Below, piece after piece: positions 9,001 through 16,652 of a stretch of DNA of 64,000 nucleotides; the first letter of the stretch is position 1, and each line of letters begins with the position of its first letter. The position numbers were made by a program, and so were the translations under genes. The DNA is from Lentimicrobiaceae bacterium (GTDB taxonomy: Bacteria; Bacteroidota; Bacteroidia; Bacteroidales; Lentimicrobiaceae), in contig JACJXH010000005.1 of assembly GCA_020636745.1 (NCBI GenBank), positions 1 through 64,000 on the forward strand, written 5' to 3'. The notes under the pieces are model-generated. The model had not been told where the DNA came from, ran no database searches, and saw nothing but the letters and a program-made list of their open reading frames with translations.

Positions 9001-9270
9001 ATCTTCAGCAATGGCAAAAATCCAGTTATTGGCGATGGAAGTGCTGTCGCCCGGAGCATAGGTATACACTTCAAACCCGTATCCATTAAACCTGTTAAGG
9101 CCGTTTTGCGTACCCACCCAAATAAAGCCCCTCGAATCCTGGTACATACAATTGACTACACTCTGTGAAAGTCCGTCGGCAATTGAATAGCCCAGAAATG
9201 TATATTGCTGCGCGCTGCACCATAAACATGACAGGAGAAAAAGCCCCGTAAAAATTGCTTTGATTTTCAT
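6025..9270 (-). CDS. Two-component-regulator propeller sensor histidine kinase
   Basis: A 1081-residue sensor kinase starting at ATG 9270, chosen because it yields the signal peptide MKIKAIFTGLFLLSCLWCSAQ; an upstream in-frame ATG at 9357 adds 29 residues before it. The periplasmic part holds at least 13 WIGT-x2-GL-type propeller blades (reg_prop), i.e. two seven-bladed propellers, then a Y_Y_Y-type beta-sandwich ending near residue 785. One transmembrane helix (about 794-812), a coiled coil, then HisKA with the phospho-acceptor H866 (SIIGHDLRNP) and an HATPase domain with N984, DNGIG (from about 1013) and GTGLGL (1042-1047). Unlike classical hybrid systems of this group it ends there: no receiver and no AraC output domain. 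Its partner regulator is not certain; the adjacent LytTR protein (9480-10220) is the nearest candidate. A TATTTTTG -7 element lies at 9375-9382 (minus). Confidence 0.88.
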   Translation of the reverse strand: MKIKAIFTGLFLLSCLWCSAQQYTFLGYSIADGLSQSVVNCMYQDSRGFIWVGTQNGLNRFNGYGFEVYTYAPGDSTSIANNWIFAIAEDKNADLWIGTKGGLVKYLRKEDRFVRVIYQTPYALRVTDYVYDVDCARNGDILINTPPVLSVCNPETMQFKHFISPLAFDGSVKDNNIPLLEDEKGNIWMGSAKGLAVFDPVSANFRVFTSQPGNPASLSDDQVTALFQDKAGDIWIGTSDGLNQLQPGSTKMIRHYSDLNSDVALSHSFIRAILADKRGNLWIATEGGGLNRMHRNTAGKWVCENFSADKSGLNHNINLSLMIDHSDNLWIGTLSGLNKTDLKKRNFRLYRKSDSPYSVDLAGNVIASIYKDEQGLIWVGNWGQGLNLLNRETGQVEHYSAEATGRNHIPNDFVHTIFEDRQHTIWLGTRDGLVVFDKQRRNFVRPSVALHGVGFPDFEGLRINMMMQDRHENFWIATNDGIYKLYRNGKPAEHFYTDAPADHQISAGLVYAVLEDREGDIWIGTINGLDMMDAETGDITHFKKDESKAGSLSDNFVTALCQDVHGDIWVGTNSYVNRYSKETGTFTYYSREQGFPANLVYSILEDKNHTLWFATGNGLCRFDATHHKFYNYTVEDGLQSPEFNLRASFRSKEGELFFGGMNGFNSFYPDSLKSNPHIPVIAITSVYKITEGVKTYFNLEAADPVELSFRDNTFTVEFAAMEFTNPAKNAYAYMLKGVDNNWIDIGTRNFVSFTNLPPGDYTLWVKGCNNDGLWNEKGVSIQIIVYPPWWKSNVAYVAYVFLLVLLVWVYIRLRERQLIRQRRVLEERVRLRTLLIERQKSEIMEKNARLKELNAAKDRFFSIIGHDLRNPFNTIIGLTDILLITLNNIDPLKLQKNLENIRTSSQQAHELLENLLLWARSQTETMVFMPEAVDLQPLVDESVDLVTIQANRKNIAIKSSYSKCRPVQADVNMVKTILRNLLTNALKFTNRNGEIHISVAERKGFCVLSVRDNGIGMSAEKAKNLFNIDVSSKTKGTDQEPGTGLGLILCKELVEKHGGMIQVDSEAGKGSEFRVLFPVIV

Positions 9271-9479
9271 CCTGTTTTCAGTGTTAAGCATTGCTGATTG
9301 GGCTGCCGGGTAGTTGCGCCTCACTCGCCGGCATAAACTCAAATCAAACTGGCGCAACCCGGGTTTACTTCATTCAAAAATACAAAACAGGAGGCAATAT
9401 TCCTATTAAACTACTGCAAATAATACACTTATCAATTGAGGAATAAAGGCCAGGGGGAAAACAGAAAGACATCATAATT

Positions 9480-10220
9480 TCAAAAACCCTGGCGTTTGCC
9501 TTCAATCATATCAAAAAAATTCTTTTGATACGTGTCGCTGACAGGGATGGAACGATCGGCAATCTTGATATGCCTTCTTTCAACAAAATCAATTTTATCA
9601 ATAGCCACAAAAAATGATTTATGCACCCTGCAAAAATGGGGCTCGGGTAAAACATCTTCAATTCCGCGGGCATTCATCAGGGTCATGATGCGGCGGCTGG
9701 TGGTTACAATACGCCAGTAATCGCCCATGCCTTCTACATAAAGCACTTCAGATGTCCGCACTCTTTCAATGCGAGTTTCTGTTTTAACAAAAAAATAATC
9801 TTTGACATTGAATTCCGGCTGATGGGCCGATGGATTTGTCTCAGCAAGCTTTTGCCCCTCATTCAACATGCGGTCATAAACCTTATCAATGGCTTTTAAG
9901 AACCGTTCGAATGAAATGGGCTTCAAAAGATAATCCGTCACATCCAGGTCAAATCCCTGCAGGGCATAGGCATCGTAGGCTGTAGTCAGAATCACAAATG
10001 GTTTAACTTTAAGTGCGTTCAGCAGCTGTATGCCGGTGAGCTCTTCCATCTGAATGTCAAGCAAAATAAGATCAACCTTGTTGTTGCGCAAATACTCGAG
10101 TGTATCTATGGCATTGCCAAAAGTATGCTGCAGGTTTAAAAAAGGCACTTTTTCGCAGTATTCCCTGATGATATCGAGGGCCAGGGGTTCATCGTCAATG
10201 GCTATACAATTTATTTTCAT
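9480..10220 (-). CDS. LytTR family response regulator
   Basis: A 246-residue response regulator. The receiver domain (1-~120) has the acidic pair D9-D10, phospho-acceptor D55 (LILLDIQM), T80 and K100 (YLLKP). The C-terminal half (about 140-240) is a LytTR DNA-binding domain, with the typical RVRTSEVLYVEGMGDY and RVHKSFFVAID stretches. The start ATG overlaps the end of the LytS-type kinase by four bases, so the two are translationally coupled and almost surely form one signalling pair. Targets cannot be read, but the large T9SS protein divergent from this operon and the sensor kinase next door are candidates. Confidence 0.92.
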   Translation of the reverse strand: MKINCIAIDDEPLALDIIREYCEKVPFLNLQHTFGNAIDTLEYLRNNKVDLILLDIQMEELTGIQLLNALKVKPFVILTTAYDAYALQGFDLDVTDYLLKPISFERFLKAIDKVYDRMLNEGQKLAETNPSAHQPEFNVKDYFFVKTETRIERVRTSEVLYVEGMGDYWRIVTTSRRIMTLMNARGIEDVLPEPHFCRVHKSFFVAIDKIDFVERRHIKIADRSIPVSDTYQKNFFDMIEGKRQGF

Positions 10221-11284
10221 GTTTGCGGGGTTTTATTTGAAACAGGCCTTGCTGCTTCCTTCCAGATTTCAAGATTGACACTGAATTGTTCCTCATTCTG
10301 TGTAATGGTGAGCTTATGCCGGCCCGGATAGGTAAGTTCAAGCCTTCGCCTGATATTAGCCAGGCCGATGCCGCTATAAATTTCACTTTCAGGAAGTTTT
10401 GTCCTTTTCAGGTAATTGACCACACTGAAAACGATGCCTTCCTTACCGGCAAACAGGCGGATGATAATTCCGGGACTGTGCAATTTGCTGCTGTGTTTAA
10501 ACGCATTTTCAACAAACGAAATCAGCAACATTGGCGCAATAAGGTGACCTTCAGGGTTTCCTTCAATCTGCAGCGAAACAAAATCGGGGTGACTGATGCG
10601 AAGTTTCTGCAGTTCAATAAAGCTTTTCAGGTAATCCAACTCCTTATCCAGCGGCACTTTATCAGCAGAAGCATCAAAAAACATATACCGCATAACCGAT
10701 GACAGTTTCATAACCGCAGCCGGTGCCAAATCTGATTTTTTATAAACCAGTGAATAGATATTGTTGAGTGTATTGAAAAGAAAATGCGGATTAACCTGCG
10801 ACCGTAAAAGGGCCAGTTCACTTGCCTGCCGCTGGTTTATCAACTCATCCTTTTGTTTCTGCGATTCAAAAGCGTGAATCATAAAACGGATAAGAACAGC
10901 ATATATGCCGGTAATGATAACCAGCCGCAGATTATTCCAGACATACATCCATTTAAACACCAGTTCGGCTCCGTCCTTGTTGCCGGGAAGTTTCCAAAAG
11001 ATAAGTTCAAGCGGTGTTCTGATGGCAGTGAGCAACAACAAAACAATCATCCCTGCCATGATGGCCACCAACTTATATCTGAATTTCATCAACACCGGAA
11101 ACAAGAGATAAATCACATAAAACGACACAACATTGAGCATGGTGTTAATAAAAACATCCTTTAAATACTGATTGTTATATAACCAGGATGCTTCATACTG
11201 TCCGATATACAAAGGAAATAATGACTGGTTTACAATATAAAACCAGAAGAAGAAGTGAATGAGCAGGATATTTTTCCTTTTCAT
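10217..11284 (-). CDS. LytS/YehU-type sensor histidine kinase
   Basis: A 355-residue membrane kinase of the His_kinase (PF06580-like) family. Four hydrophobic segments (about 5-27, 43-63, 72-92, 119-137) form the membrane domain; there is no large sensor domain. A coiled coil leads to the phospho-acceptor H167 in SQVNPHFLFNTLNN, the hallmark of the family. The ATP-binding part shows FVENAFKHS (N260) and GIGLANIRRRL (305-315). It is the first gene of a two-gene operon, overlapping the LytTR regulator by four bases. A two-element promoter (11413-11440) and a long inverted repeat (11314-11379) lie upstream. Confidence 0.92.
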   Translation of the reverse strand: MKRKNILLIHFFFWFYIVNQSLFPLYIGQYEASWLYNNQYLKDVFINTMLNVVSFYVIYLLFPVLMKFRYKLVAIMAGMIVLLLLTAIRTPLELIFWKLPGNKDGAELVFKWMYVWNNLRLVIITGIYAVLIRFMIHAFESQKQKDELINQRQASELALLRSQVNPHFLFNTLNNIYSLVYKKSDLAPAAVMKLSSVMRYMFFDASADKVPLDKELDYLKSFIELQKLRISHPDFVSLQIEGNPEGHLIAPMLLISFVENAFKHSSKLHSPGIIIRLFAGKEGIVFSVVNYLKRTKLPESEIYSGIGLANIRRRLELTYPGRHKLTITQNEEQFSVNLEIWKEAARPVSNKTPQT

Positions 11285-11313
11285 CAGTAAATAATTTTGA
11301 TTTTAAAGGTCTG

Positions 11314-11379
11314 ATGGAACCCACATGTTTGAAAATTAATTTCATCTGTGTTAGCGAACGCAATTCATGTGGGTTTCAT
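11314..11379. repeat. Long-armed inverted repeat upstream of lytS-type gene
   Basis: AACCCACATG (11318-11327) is exactly complementary to CATGTGGGTT (11366-11375). The arms extend outward with one G-U and then three Watson-Crick pairs to 11314/11379. The 38-nt loop is AT-rich. The element sits 30-95 nt before the kinase start, inside the predicted 5' untranslated leader, so it could act as RNA structure or as an operator. Confidence 0.5.
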
Positions 11380-11412
11380 TTTAATATTGTTTTGCCAATG
11401 ATGGTTGCCTAT

Positions 11413-11440
11413 CAAATTTAAGCAAAATAATGAATTTCAA
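11413..11440 (-). promoter_or_regulatory. Promoter for LytS/LytTR operon
   Basis: On the minus strand TTG (11438-11440) is followed after 17 bp by TAAATTTG (11413-11420), fitting the Bacteroidota consensus at its short limit. Predicted leader about 120 nt. Confidence 0.45.
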
Positions 11441-11725
11441 GACCATAAACCACCATCAAATCGACAAAACACGTGGTTTAACCGCCAAAATGAAAGTCTG
11501 ATTCTGTAAAAGGGGGTAACAGGCATATCGCATTTTCATTAAAAAATAATAAGCTTCTACCCAAAGTAAAGCACTATCGCGCTGTACTGCCAACGACCTG
11601 AATATTTTCATCACAACGCCTGTGATTCATAAAATTATTTTACTTAACGGCCATATTTAATGTCATAAATCTGTTTCCAAATGAATTTTGACCCGCATTT
11701 ATAGTGGCTACAATACAATTAAATC

Positions 11726-11733
11726 TAACTTTG
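11726..11733 (+). promoter_or_regulatory. -7 element for T9SS beta-helix protein
   Basis: TAACTTTG matches TAnnTTTG exactly and lies about 125 nt before the chosen ATG at 11858. No TTG is found at the expected -33 distance, so the promoter may be activator-dependent. Confidence 0.4.
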
Positions 11734-11857
11734 TACATTCATAAAAGGTAGTTGCAAATCAAAAGGATAGTGAATTAAAAGAAGATTTTCTTTCTGAAAT
11801 CACATCGTCAGTATTTTGCAGCCATCAGATTTATTCATCATTCTAATTAACAATGGC

Positions 11858-14290
11858 ATGAAAAAAACTTTTACTCTTTTACTTGTTATGGCCTGCCTTT
11901 GGGCGCAGGCGCAGTACAGCACTCCCGGCACCGGGGTATCGTGGAATCTTGACTCGCTGGTCACCAACTCGGCAGGTGCCGTTATTCTGAACGGCGATCA
12001 CTACGAAGTAACTTCCACCATTCTGATTCTCCCCTCCGACTCACTCAGTATCCTGGACAATGTTACTGTATTTTTTCATGACCTGACTGGCATTGAGTCG
12101 TCGGGAATACTCACCATTGATGCACCATCCGAAGCATTGTTCACAGCCATCGACAGCACTTCTGCCAATAAATGGCGCGGCATAAAACTGGAGTCGGGGC
12201 ATGTCACCAACATTAAAAACGCCAGCTTCAGATTTGGCGGAGGAATGCGCGTCATTGCCGGCACTTTCTCTATCGACGGAAGTACATTCTATAAAAATTA
12301 CTACAAATCAGGCTCTACATCAGGCTCTTATGCTTCAAGTGCAGCCCTCGACATTTCAGGGCTGGCCAGTGTAACCAATTGTTCCTTTACCTACAATCAG
12401 CGCGGAGCTATTGCTTCAGGTTCAAACATAGCCTGCAGGGCCAATATTCGCAACAACTATATTTTCGGAAACACAACAGAGAATTCAAATCGCCCGCAAA
12501 TCAACATGGGCCCGGCTGGCGAAAATGATACTACCTTTATTGTTGGCAACACAGTTATTGGCAACGGCAACACCTCATCGGGGGGCATTGCCTATTCATC
12601 GCTGGTGGGTGTAGCCGGCAATGTGGTGATTGAATCCAACGTGGTTGACTTAAACCGCTATGGCATCACCCTTACAGGAAGCCCCATCAACGGCGCCATT
12701 CGCTACAATACCATCACCAACAACAACATTCAGGGCGACCCGAACCTGGGAGGAAGCGGCATCAATTTTACGGCTTCAAGTGCTTCTTCTAACCTGCAGG
12801 CAATGGTTACAGGCAACATCATCAGTGGAAACCTGTGGGGCATTACCATTATCGGATATCCGCAGGTAAATATGGGCGACAGCACAGCAGCCACTTTTAA
12901 TCCTGGCGGCAACCAGTTTTCCGACAACGGAAACGGCGGCATCCTTTACGACCTTTACAATAACGGCCCGGTTATACAAAAAGCCATGTACAATTGCTGG
13001 GGTGTAGCAACACAGGATTCGGCCAGTATTGAAACCGTGGTGGTACATGCGGTTGACAATGCCACACTCGGACTGGTAAAATTTATGCCTTCATGCGCCT
13101 ATCCAACCATTTTTACTGTTGAAAACGCATCAGGCTCACCGCTTCAGCAGGTTGAAATCAGCATCGAAAACTTTGAACAAACCCTCTATACCAATGCCAG
13201 CGGAACGGCAGAAGCAATGTTATCACCGGGCAATCACCTTTTTACAGCCTCACTTGCAGGATACAATACCTACAATGGCAACTTTACCGTTACTGCCGGC
13301 ACCAACCATGTAAATGTTACCCTGACCAACAGCAGCAACTATTTGCTGACTTTTCATGTAACTGATACAGATATGGCTCCGCTGGCCGGCGCCGAAATTT
13401 CCGTTGCTTCTCAAACCCTCACCACCAACAGCGAAGGAATGGCAACCATTACCCTGGGCAATGGCACATATCCTTATACCGTTTCGAAAGAAGGATATAT
13501 CAGTGAAAACGGAAGTGCAGTTATTGCCAATGGAAATACTGACGTAAATGTTCAGCTCACTGCCGTTGTAATACCCACCTTTGTCCTTAGTTTTCAGGTA
13601 AACAATGCAGATGGACAACCCCTTGAAGGAGTTTCAATTGAAATAGAAGGTCAGCCTGAACCATTGCTCACCAACAGTGCCGGAACAGTTACCATTGAAC
13701 TGCCTGACGGCACATATAGCTATAACGCTTCACTGCAGAATTACGAAACCTATACCGGCTCAGTTGAAATTGCCGGAGCCAATGTAACTGAAAACATTGT
13801 ACTTCAGCCCGACACCACCAGCCTTTATACTGTGACATTCACCGTTGATTCCAACATGGGTTTACTCAGCGGCGCCGAAATTACCATCAATGGTGAAACA
13901 CTTACAACCAACGACAATGGTGTGGCTACTATCCAGCTAACCAACGGCACCTGGCCATATACGGTTACGGCCATTGATTTTATCACAGAAGAAGGCTCAC
14001 TCACCGTATGGGGTGCTGATGTAAATGAATCTGTTTACCTTCTGCTCACAGGCATCAGCCAGCCTCAGCACGAAACATTCACCATTTACCCCAATCCGGT
14101 AACCAACCGCCTTTATATCAAAGGCAATCAAGCAGATGCAGTTGAAATTTATTCACAACAAGGTACTCTTTTGCAACAATACAAATCAGTAAAAGGCTCC
14201 ATCAACCTGAGCGGACTGGGGCAGGGAACTTATCTCATCCGCCTTATTTCAGGCAGCGAAGTGGTAAGTAAAACCATTGTAAAACAATAG
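11858..14290 (+). CDS. T9SS-exported beta-helix protein with four repeats
   Basis: An 810-residue secreted protein; the ATG at 11858 gives the signal peptide MKKTFTLLLVMACLWAQAQ (an upstream in-frame ATG at 11816 would add 14 residues). Residues from about 40 to 420 look like a right-handed parallel beta-helix, with recurrent short N-rich turns such as IRYNTITNNN and VTGNIISGNLWG. Four ~75-residue immunoglobulin-like (carboxypeptidase-regulatory/PEGA-like) repeats follow, each with the order PL-x-G(A/V)-E-(I/V)-S/T-I, LTTN-S/N-GxAT, NGTxPY and a closing V-NV-L strand. The last ~70 residues form a type A T9SS sorting domain beginning FTIYPNPVTNRLY and ending in SKTIVKQ. The protein should be displayed on or released from the cell surface. 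Beta-helices of this type often bind or cleave polysaccharide, but no catalytic residues can be assigned. Confidence 0.85.
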   Translation: MKKTFTLLLVMACLWAQAQYSTPGTGVSWNLDSLVTNSAGAVILNGDHYEVTSTILILPSDSLSILDNVTVFFHDLTGIESSGILTIDAPSEALFTAIDSTSANKWRGIKLESGHVTNIKNASFRFGGGMRVIAGTFSIDGSTFYKNYYKSGSTSGSYASSAALDISGLASVTNCSFTYNQRGAIASGSNIACRANIRNNYIFGNTTENSNRPQINMGPAGENDTTFIVGNTVIGNGNTSSGGIAYSSLVGVAGNVVIESNVVDLNRYGITLTGSPINGAIRYNTITNNNIQGDPNLGGSGINFTASSASSNLQAMVTGNIISGNLWGITIIGYPQVNMGDSTAATFNPGGNQFSDNGNGGILYDLYNNGPVIQKAMYNCWGVATQDSASIETVVVHAVDNATLGLVKFMPSCAYPTIFTVENASGSPLQQVEISIENFEQTLYTNASGTAEAMLSPGNHLFTASLAGYNTYNGNFTVTAGTNHVNVTLTNSSNYLLTFHVTDTDMAPLAGAEISVASQTLTTNSEGMATITLGNGTYPYTVSKEGYISENGSAVIANGNTDVNVQLTAVVIPTFVLSFQVNNADGQPLEGVSIEIEGQPEPLLTNSAGTVTIELPDGTYSYNASLQNYETYTGSVEIAGANVTENIVLQPDTTSLYTVTFTVDSNMGLLSGAEITINGETLTTNDNGVATIQLTNGTWPYTVTAIDFITEEGSLTVWGADVNESVYLLLTGISQPQHETFTIYPNPVTNRLYIKGNQADAVEIYSQQGTLLQQYKSVKGSINLSGLGQGTYLIRLISGSEVVSKTIVKQ

Positions 14291-14312
14291 ATTTGATAAC
14301 ATAAACCGAAAG

Positions 14313-14344
14313 GGGACTCTTCATATCAGAGTCCCTTTTTTTTT
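14313..14344 (+). terminator. Intrinsic terminator of T9SS protein gene
   Basis: GGGACTCT (14313-14320) pairs perfectly with AGAGTCCC (14328-14335) across a 7-nt loop, followed by nine T residues. It lies just downstream of the stop codon. Confidence 0.9.
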
Positions 14345-14429
14345 ATTTTTCCTGAAAACAGTAATAAAAAACGAGCCGTTGTATTGCGGACCAGGTACTT
14401 TGCGAGCAATTTTTATAATTCAGGCTGAA

Positions 14430-14849
14430 TTAAGCTTCTGAGTGTTTCGTTTGCTCCTGCTCCATATCGCCAAGATGCAAATCAAGCGCTTTGACCGAAA
14501 TCTGAATCTCATAAATTGAAATTGCCAAAGAAACAAGCATCATAATCAGCGCAACGCCAAAAATAAGAATGGCCACCGACAATTCTCCCACAAAGATGAG
14601 AAACATGGTGCCCACGCATAAAAACAGGCTGCCCACACCCAGCATCTGCATGTACTTTGTCAGGTACAACCGCTTCCTGAGATTGGCAATCTGGCCTTCG
14701 AGCAATTCATTTGGATCTGCGCTGAACTTCTCGTGAAGACCTCTGATAAGGCTGGCATAGCCCAAAAAACGGTTGGTATACGCCAGTAAAATAAGTGAAA
14801 TAGCTGAAAACAGCAGGGCCGGTGTCGTAAGTGTAATTTGTTCGTGCAT
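14430..14849 (-). CDS. DUF2721 family membrane protein
   Basis: A 139-residue protein if started at ATG 14849 (MHEQITLTTPALLFSAISLILLAYTNRF); an upstream in-frame ATG at 14873 adds eight residues. Three hydrophobic helices (about 8-26, 70-90, 93-115) with a conserved basic cytoplasmic loop (QIANLRKRLYLTKYMQML) and a final acidic tail match the DUF2721 family of bacterial inner membrane proteins. The role of that family is not known. It stands alone, divergent from the small TPR-like gene at 15033. Confidence 0.75.
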   Translation of the reverse strand: MHEQITLTTPALLFSAISLILLAYTNRFLGYASLIRGLHEKFSADPNELLEGQIANLRKRLYLTKYMQMLGVGSLFLCVGTMFLIFVGELSVAILIFGVALIMMLVSLAISIYEIQISVKALDLHLGDMEQEQTKHSEA

Positions 14850-15032
14850 GATACATTTTTTGTGAATCAACAATCAAATCCATCATTCCTCTCTGGTTCT
14901 TCCGGTAAATGTACAAAAGAAATCCAGCCTGACTATTGCCTTTAGCCATTGAGTGCATCATCATGCAAAAACATAAATATTGACTGGCAGGGCTCACAAA
15001 AATTGCTTATATTTGTGTATATCAGCTTATAA

Positions 15033-15308
15033 ATGATGGAAAACGCACATTCAACACCTCATCCTCATGCCAATGGAAGCGACTTTTCCCGGTTTATGCA
15101 GATGGGCGATGATTTTATGAAAATTGAATTGCTCAGACCTGCCATTAAATGGTACAACAAAGCGCTTGCATTGGGCATAGAAACCGAAAAAGTTAATCAG
15201 CGCCTTGATGAATGCCAAAGGCAACTGGCATTTGAAAACAGGGTAATTGCCATTCTATGTGCCATTGCAGCCCTGCTTTCGGGACTCTGGATGGTGTTCG
15301 GCCAATAG
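15033..15308 (+). CDS. Small TPR-like, tail-anchored membrane protein
   Basis: A 91-residue protein. Residues 18-65 form a helical pair resembling one tetratricopeptide unit (GDDFMKIELLRPAIKWYNKA, then a second helix ending RLDECQRQL); residues 69-88 are one C-terminal transmembrane helix (VIAILCAIAALLSGLWMVF). A tail-anchored adaptor is therefore plausible. Two adjacent ATG codons (15033 and 15036) could start it. TATATTTG at 15008-15015 matches the -7 element. No named family is recognised. Confidence 0.6.
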   Translation: MMENAHSTPHPHANGSDFSRFMQMGDDFMKIELLRPAIKWYNKALALGIETEKVNQRLDECQRQLAFENRVIAILCAIAALLSGLWMVFGQ

Positions 15309-15513
15309 GCTGTTTACCATATTCAGGTATTCGGTCCTCACCCGTAATGAACTTCCTGTCAGGCCAAACAAACCGGTAAATCTCAGTAATACCTGCACTC
15401 TTTCTGTTTGAAGACACGTGCATAGCAGCACAGCCATTGTATAAAAAACAGGATTCCTTGACATTAAAAAAAATCAAAAAGGTCATTATCCTTCCACTTT
15501 TTCACAAGTTGTT

Positions 15514-15521
15514 TACCTTTG
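15514..15521 (+). promoter_or_regulatory. -7 element for transaldolase gene
   Basis: TACCTTTG followed by CACCGC lies 20 nt before the ATG at 15542. It matches TAnnTTTG; the -33 region lacks a TTG. The same 35-nt arrangement recurs before the PfkB gene (16524). Confidence 0.5.
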
Positions 15522-15541
15522 CACCGCAAAACAACAAGCTT

Positions 15542-16504
15542 ATGAACGCCCTTGAACAACTAAAAAAATTCACCCGCGTGGTGGCCGATACCGGCGATTT
15601 TGAATCGATGATTGCTTACCGCCCTGTAGATGCAACGACCAATCCTTCGTTGATTTACGCTTCGGCGAAAGATGCAAAATACCGTCATCTGGCAGCTCAG
15701 GCAGCCGCCGAAGCCAAAACACTTAGCCAGGACAAAGCCACGCAACTTTCGCTTTGCCTCGATCGTGTTGCTGTGAATTTCGGACTTGAAATCCTGAAAA
15801 TTGTTCCGGGTCGCGTCAGCACTGAAGTAGATGCCCGCTTATCGTTCGACACCGAAGCTACCATTGCCAAAGCCCGGGAACTGATAAGGCTTTACGAAGC
15901 TGCAGGAATCTCGCGTGAGCGTATCCTGATTAAAGTAGCTGCAACCTGGGAAGGCATCCGTGCCGCCGAACAGCTTGAAAAAGAAGGCATCCACTGCAAC
16001 CTCACCCTTTTGTTTTCAAAAATACAGGCCATCGCTTGTGCAGAAGCCGGCATTACATTGATTTCGCCTTTCGTAGGCCGTATTCTTGACTGGTACAAAA
16101 AAGAAAAAGATCTTACCGGTATCACGCCCGACCAGGATCCCGGCGTTATTTCCGTTACCGAAATATTCAATTATTACAAAAAGTTTGGATATACCACCGA
16201 AGTAATGGGAGCCAGTTTCCGCAACAAAGGCGAAATTACCGCACTTGCCGGATGTGACCTGCTCACCATTGCCCCTTCGCTGCTCAAAGAACTGGAAGAA
16301 TCAAATGAAGTGACCGAGCTGAAACTCGACGCGAACAAAGCCTCAGGCCTGCCCATCACCCGCATTGATATCAATGAAAAATCATTCCGCTGGCTGATGA
16401 ACGAAGACGCCATGGCCACCGAAAAGCTGGCCGAAGGAATCAGAAAATTCACGGTAGACCTTTTAAAGCTGGAAGACTTTCTGAAACAGGAGTTTCTGAA
16501 TTAG
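15542..16504 (+). CDS. tal: Transaldolase (TalB type)
   Basis: A 320-residue class I transaldolase, the usual length for the E. coli TalB group. It transfers a dihydroxyacetone unit between sugar phosphates in the non-oxidative pentose phosphate pathway. The Schiff-base lysine lies in ILIKVAATWEGIRAAEQL; the substrate region DATTNPSLI near the N-terminus and LLFS and ISPFVGRILDW further on are characteristic. The ATG at 15542 is chosen because it begins the conserved NALEQLKKFTRVVADTGDF; the frame stays open to 15437, but the added residues do not match the family. It is followed by a sugar kinase on the same strand with its own promoter. Confidence 0.95.
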   Translation: MNALEQLKKFTRVVADTGDFESMIAYRPVDATTNPSLIYASAKDAKYRHLAAQAAAEAKTLSQDKATQLSLCLDRVAVNFGLEILKIVPGRVSTEVDARLSFDTEATIAKARELIRLYEAAGISRERILIKVAATWEGIRAAEQLEKEGIHCNLTLLFSKIQAIACAEAGITLISPFVGRILDWYKKEKDLTGITPDQDPGVISVTEIFNYYKKFGYTTEVMGASFRNKGEITALAGCDLLTIAPSLLKELEESNEVTELKLDANKASGLPITRIDINEKSFRWLMNEDAMATEKLAEGIRKFTVDLLKLEDFLKQEFLN

Positions 16505-16523
16505 GTTACCCGGATTATTTATA

Positions 16524-16531
16524 TACCTTTG
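16524..16531 (+). promoter_or_regulatory. -7 element for PfkB kinase gene
   Basis: TACCTTTG lies 20 nt after the transaldolase stop codon and is followed by CATCCGC. It opens a ~120-nt leader before the ATG at 16653. The -33 region is weak. Confidence 0.45.
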
Positions 16532-16537
16532 CATCCG

Positions 16538-16580
16538 CTGAAAAACAAGCTATGAAATCACTTCACTTCTTGTTTTTCAG
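16538..16580 (+). promoter_or_regulatory. Leader hairpin upstream of PfkB kinase
   Basis: CTGAAAAACAAG (16538-16549) is exactly complementary to CTTGTTTTTCAG (16569-16580), giving a 12-bp stem with a 19-nt loop. A 15-codon reading frame (ATG 16552, MKSLHFLFFSLLHDF, stop 16597-16599) starts inside the loop and crosses the right arm. A T-rich tract (16617-16637) precedes the kinase gene. The arrangement resembles a leader-peptide or riboregulatory element; function is inferred only. Confidence 0.4.
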
Positions 16581-16652
16581 TTTGTTGCATGACTTTTAGC
16601 CTCAAGCTACAGGTCTGTTTTTTTTTATTTTTTACCTCTTATTTTTAAAACC

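Larger units (their letters stand above)
11285..11857. other. 573-bp divergent regulatory spacer
   Basis: No gene is seen. The spacer separates the LytS/LytTR operon from the T9SS beta-helix protein. It holds an inverted repeat (11314-11379), a minus-strand promoter (11413-11440) and a plus-strand -7 element (11726-11733). The middle (about 11450-11650) shows nothing recognisable. Confidence 0.6.

Noticed and set aside
15437..15541. 35-residue N-terminal extension of transaldolase
   Set aside because: It contains the -7 element TACCTTTG (15514-15521) and has no counterpart in the family; ATG 15542 fits both promoter and alignment.
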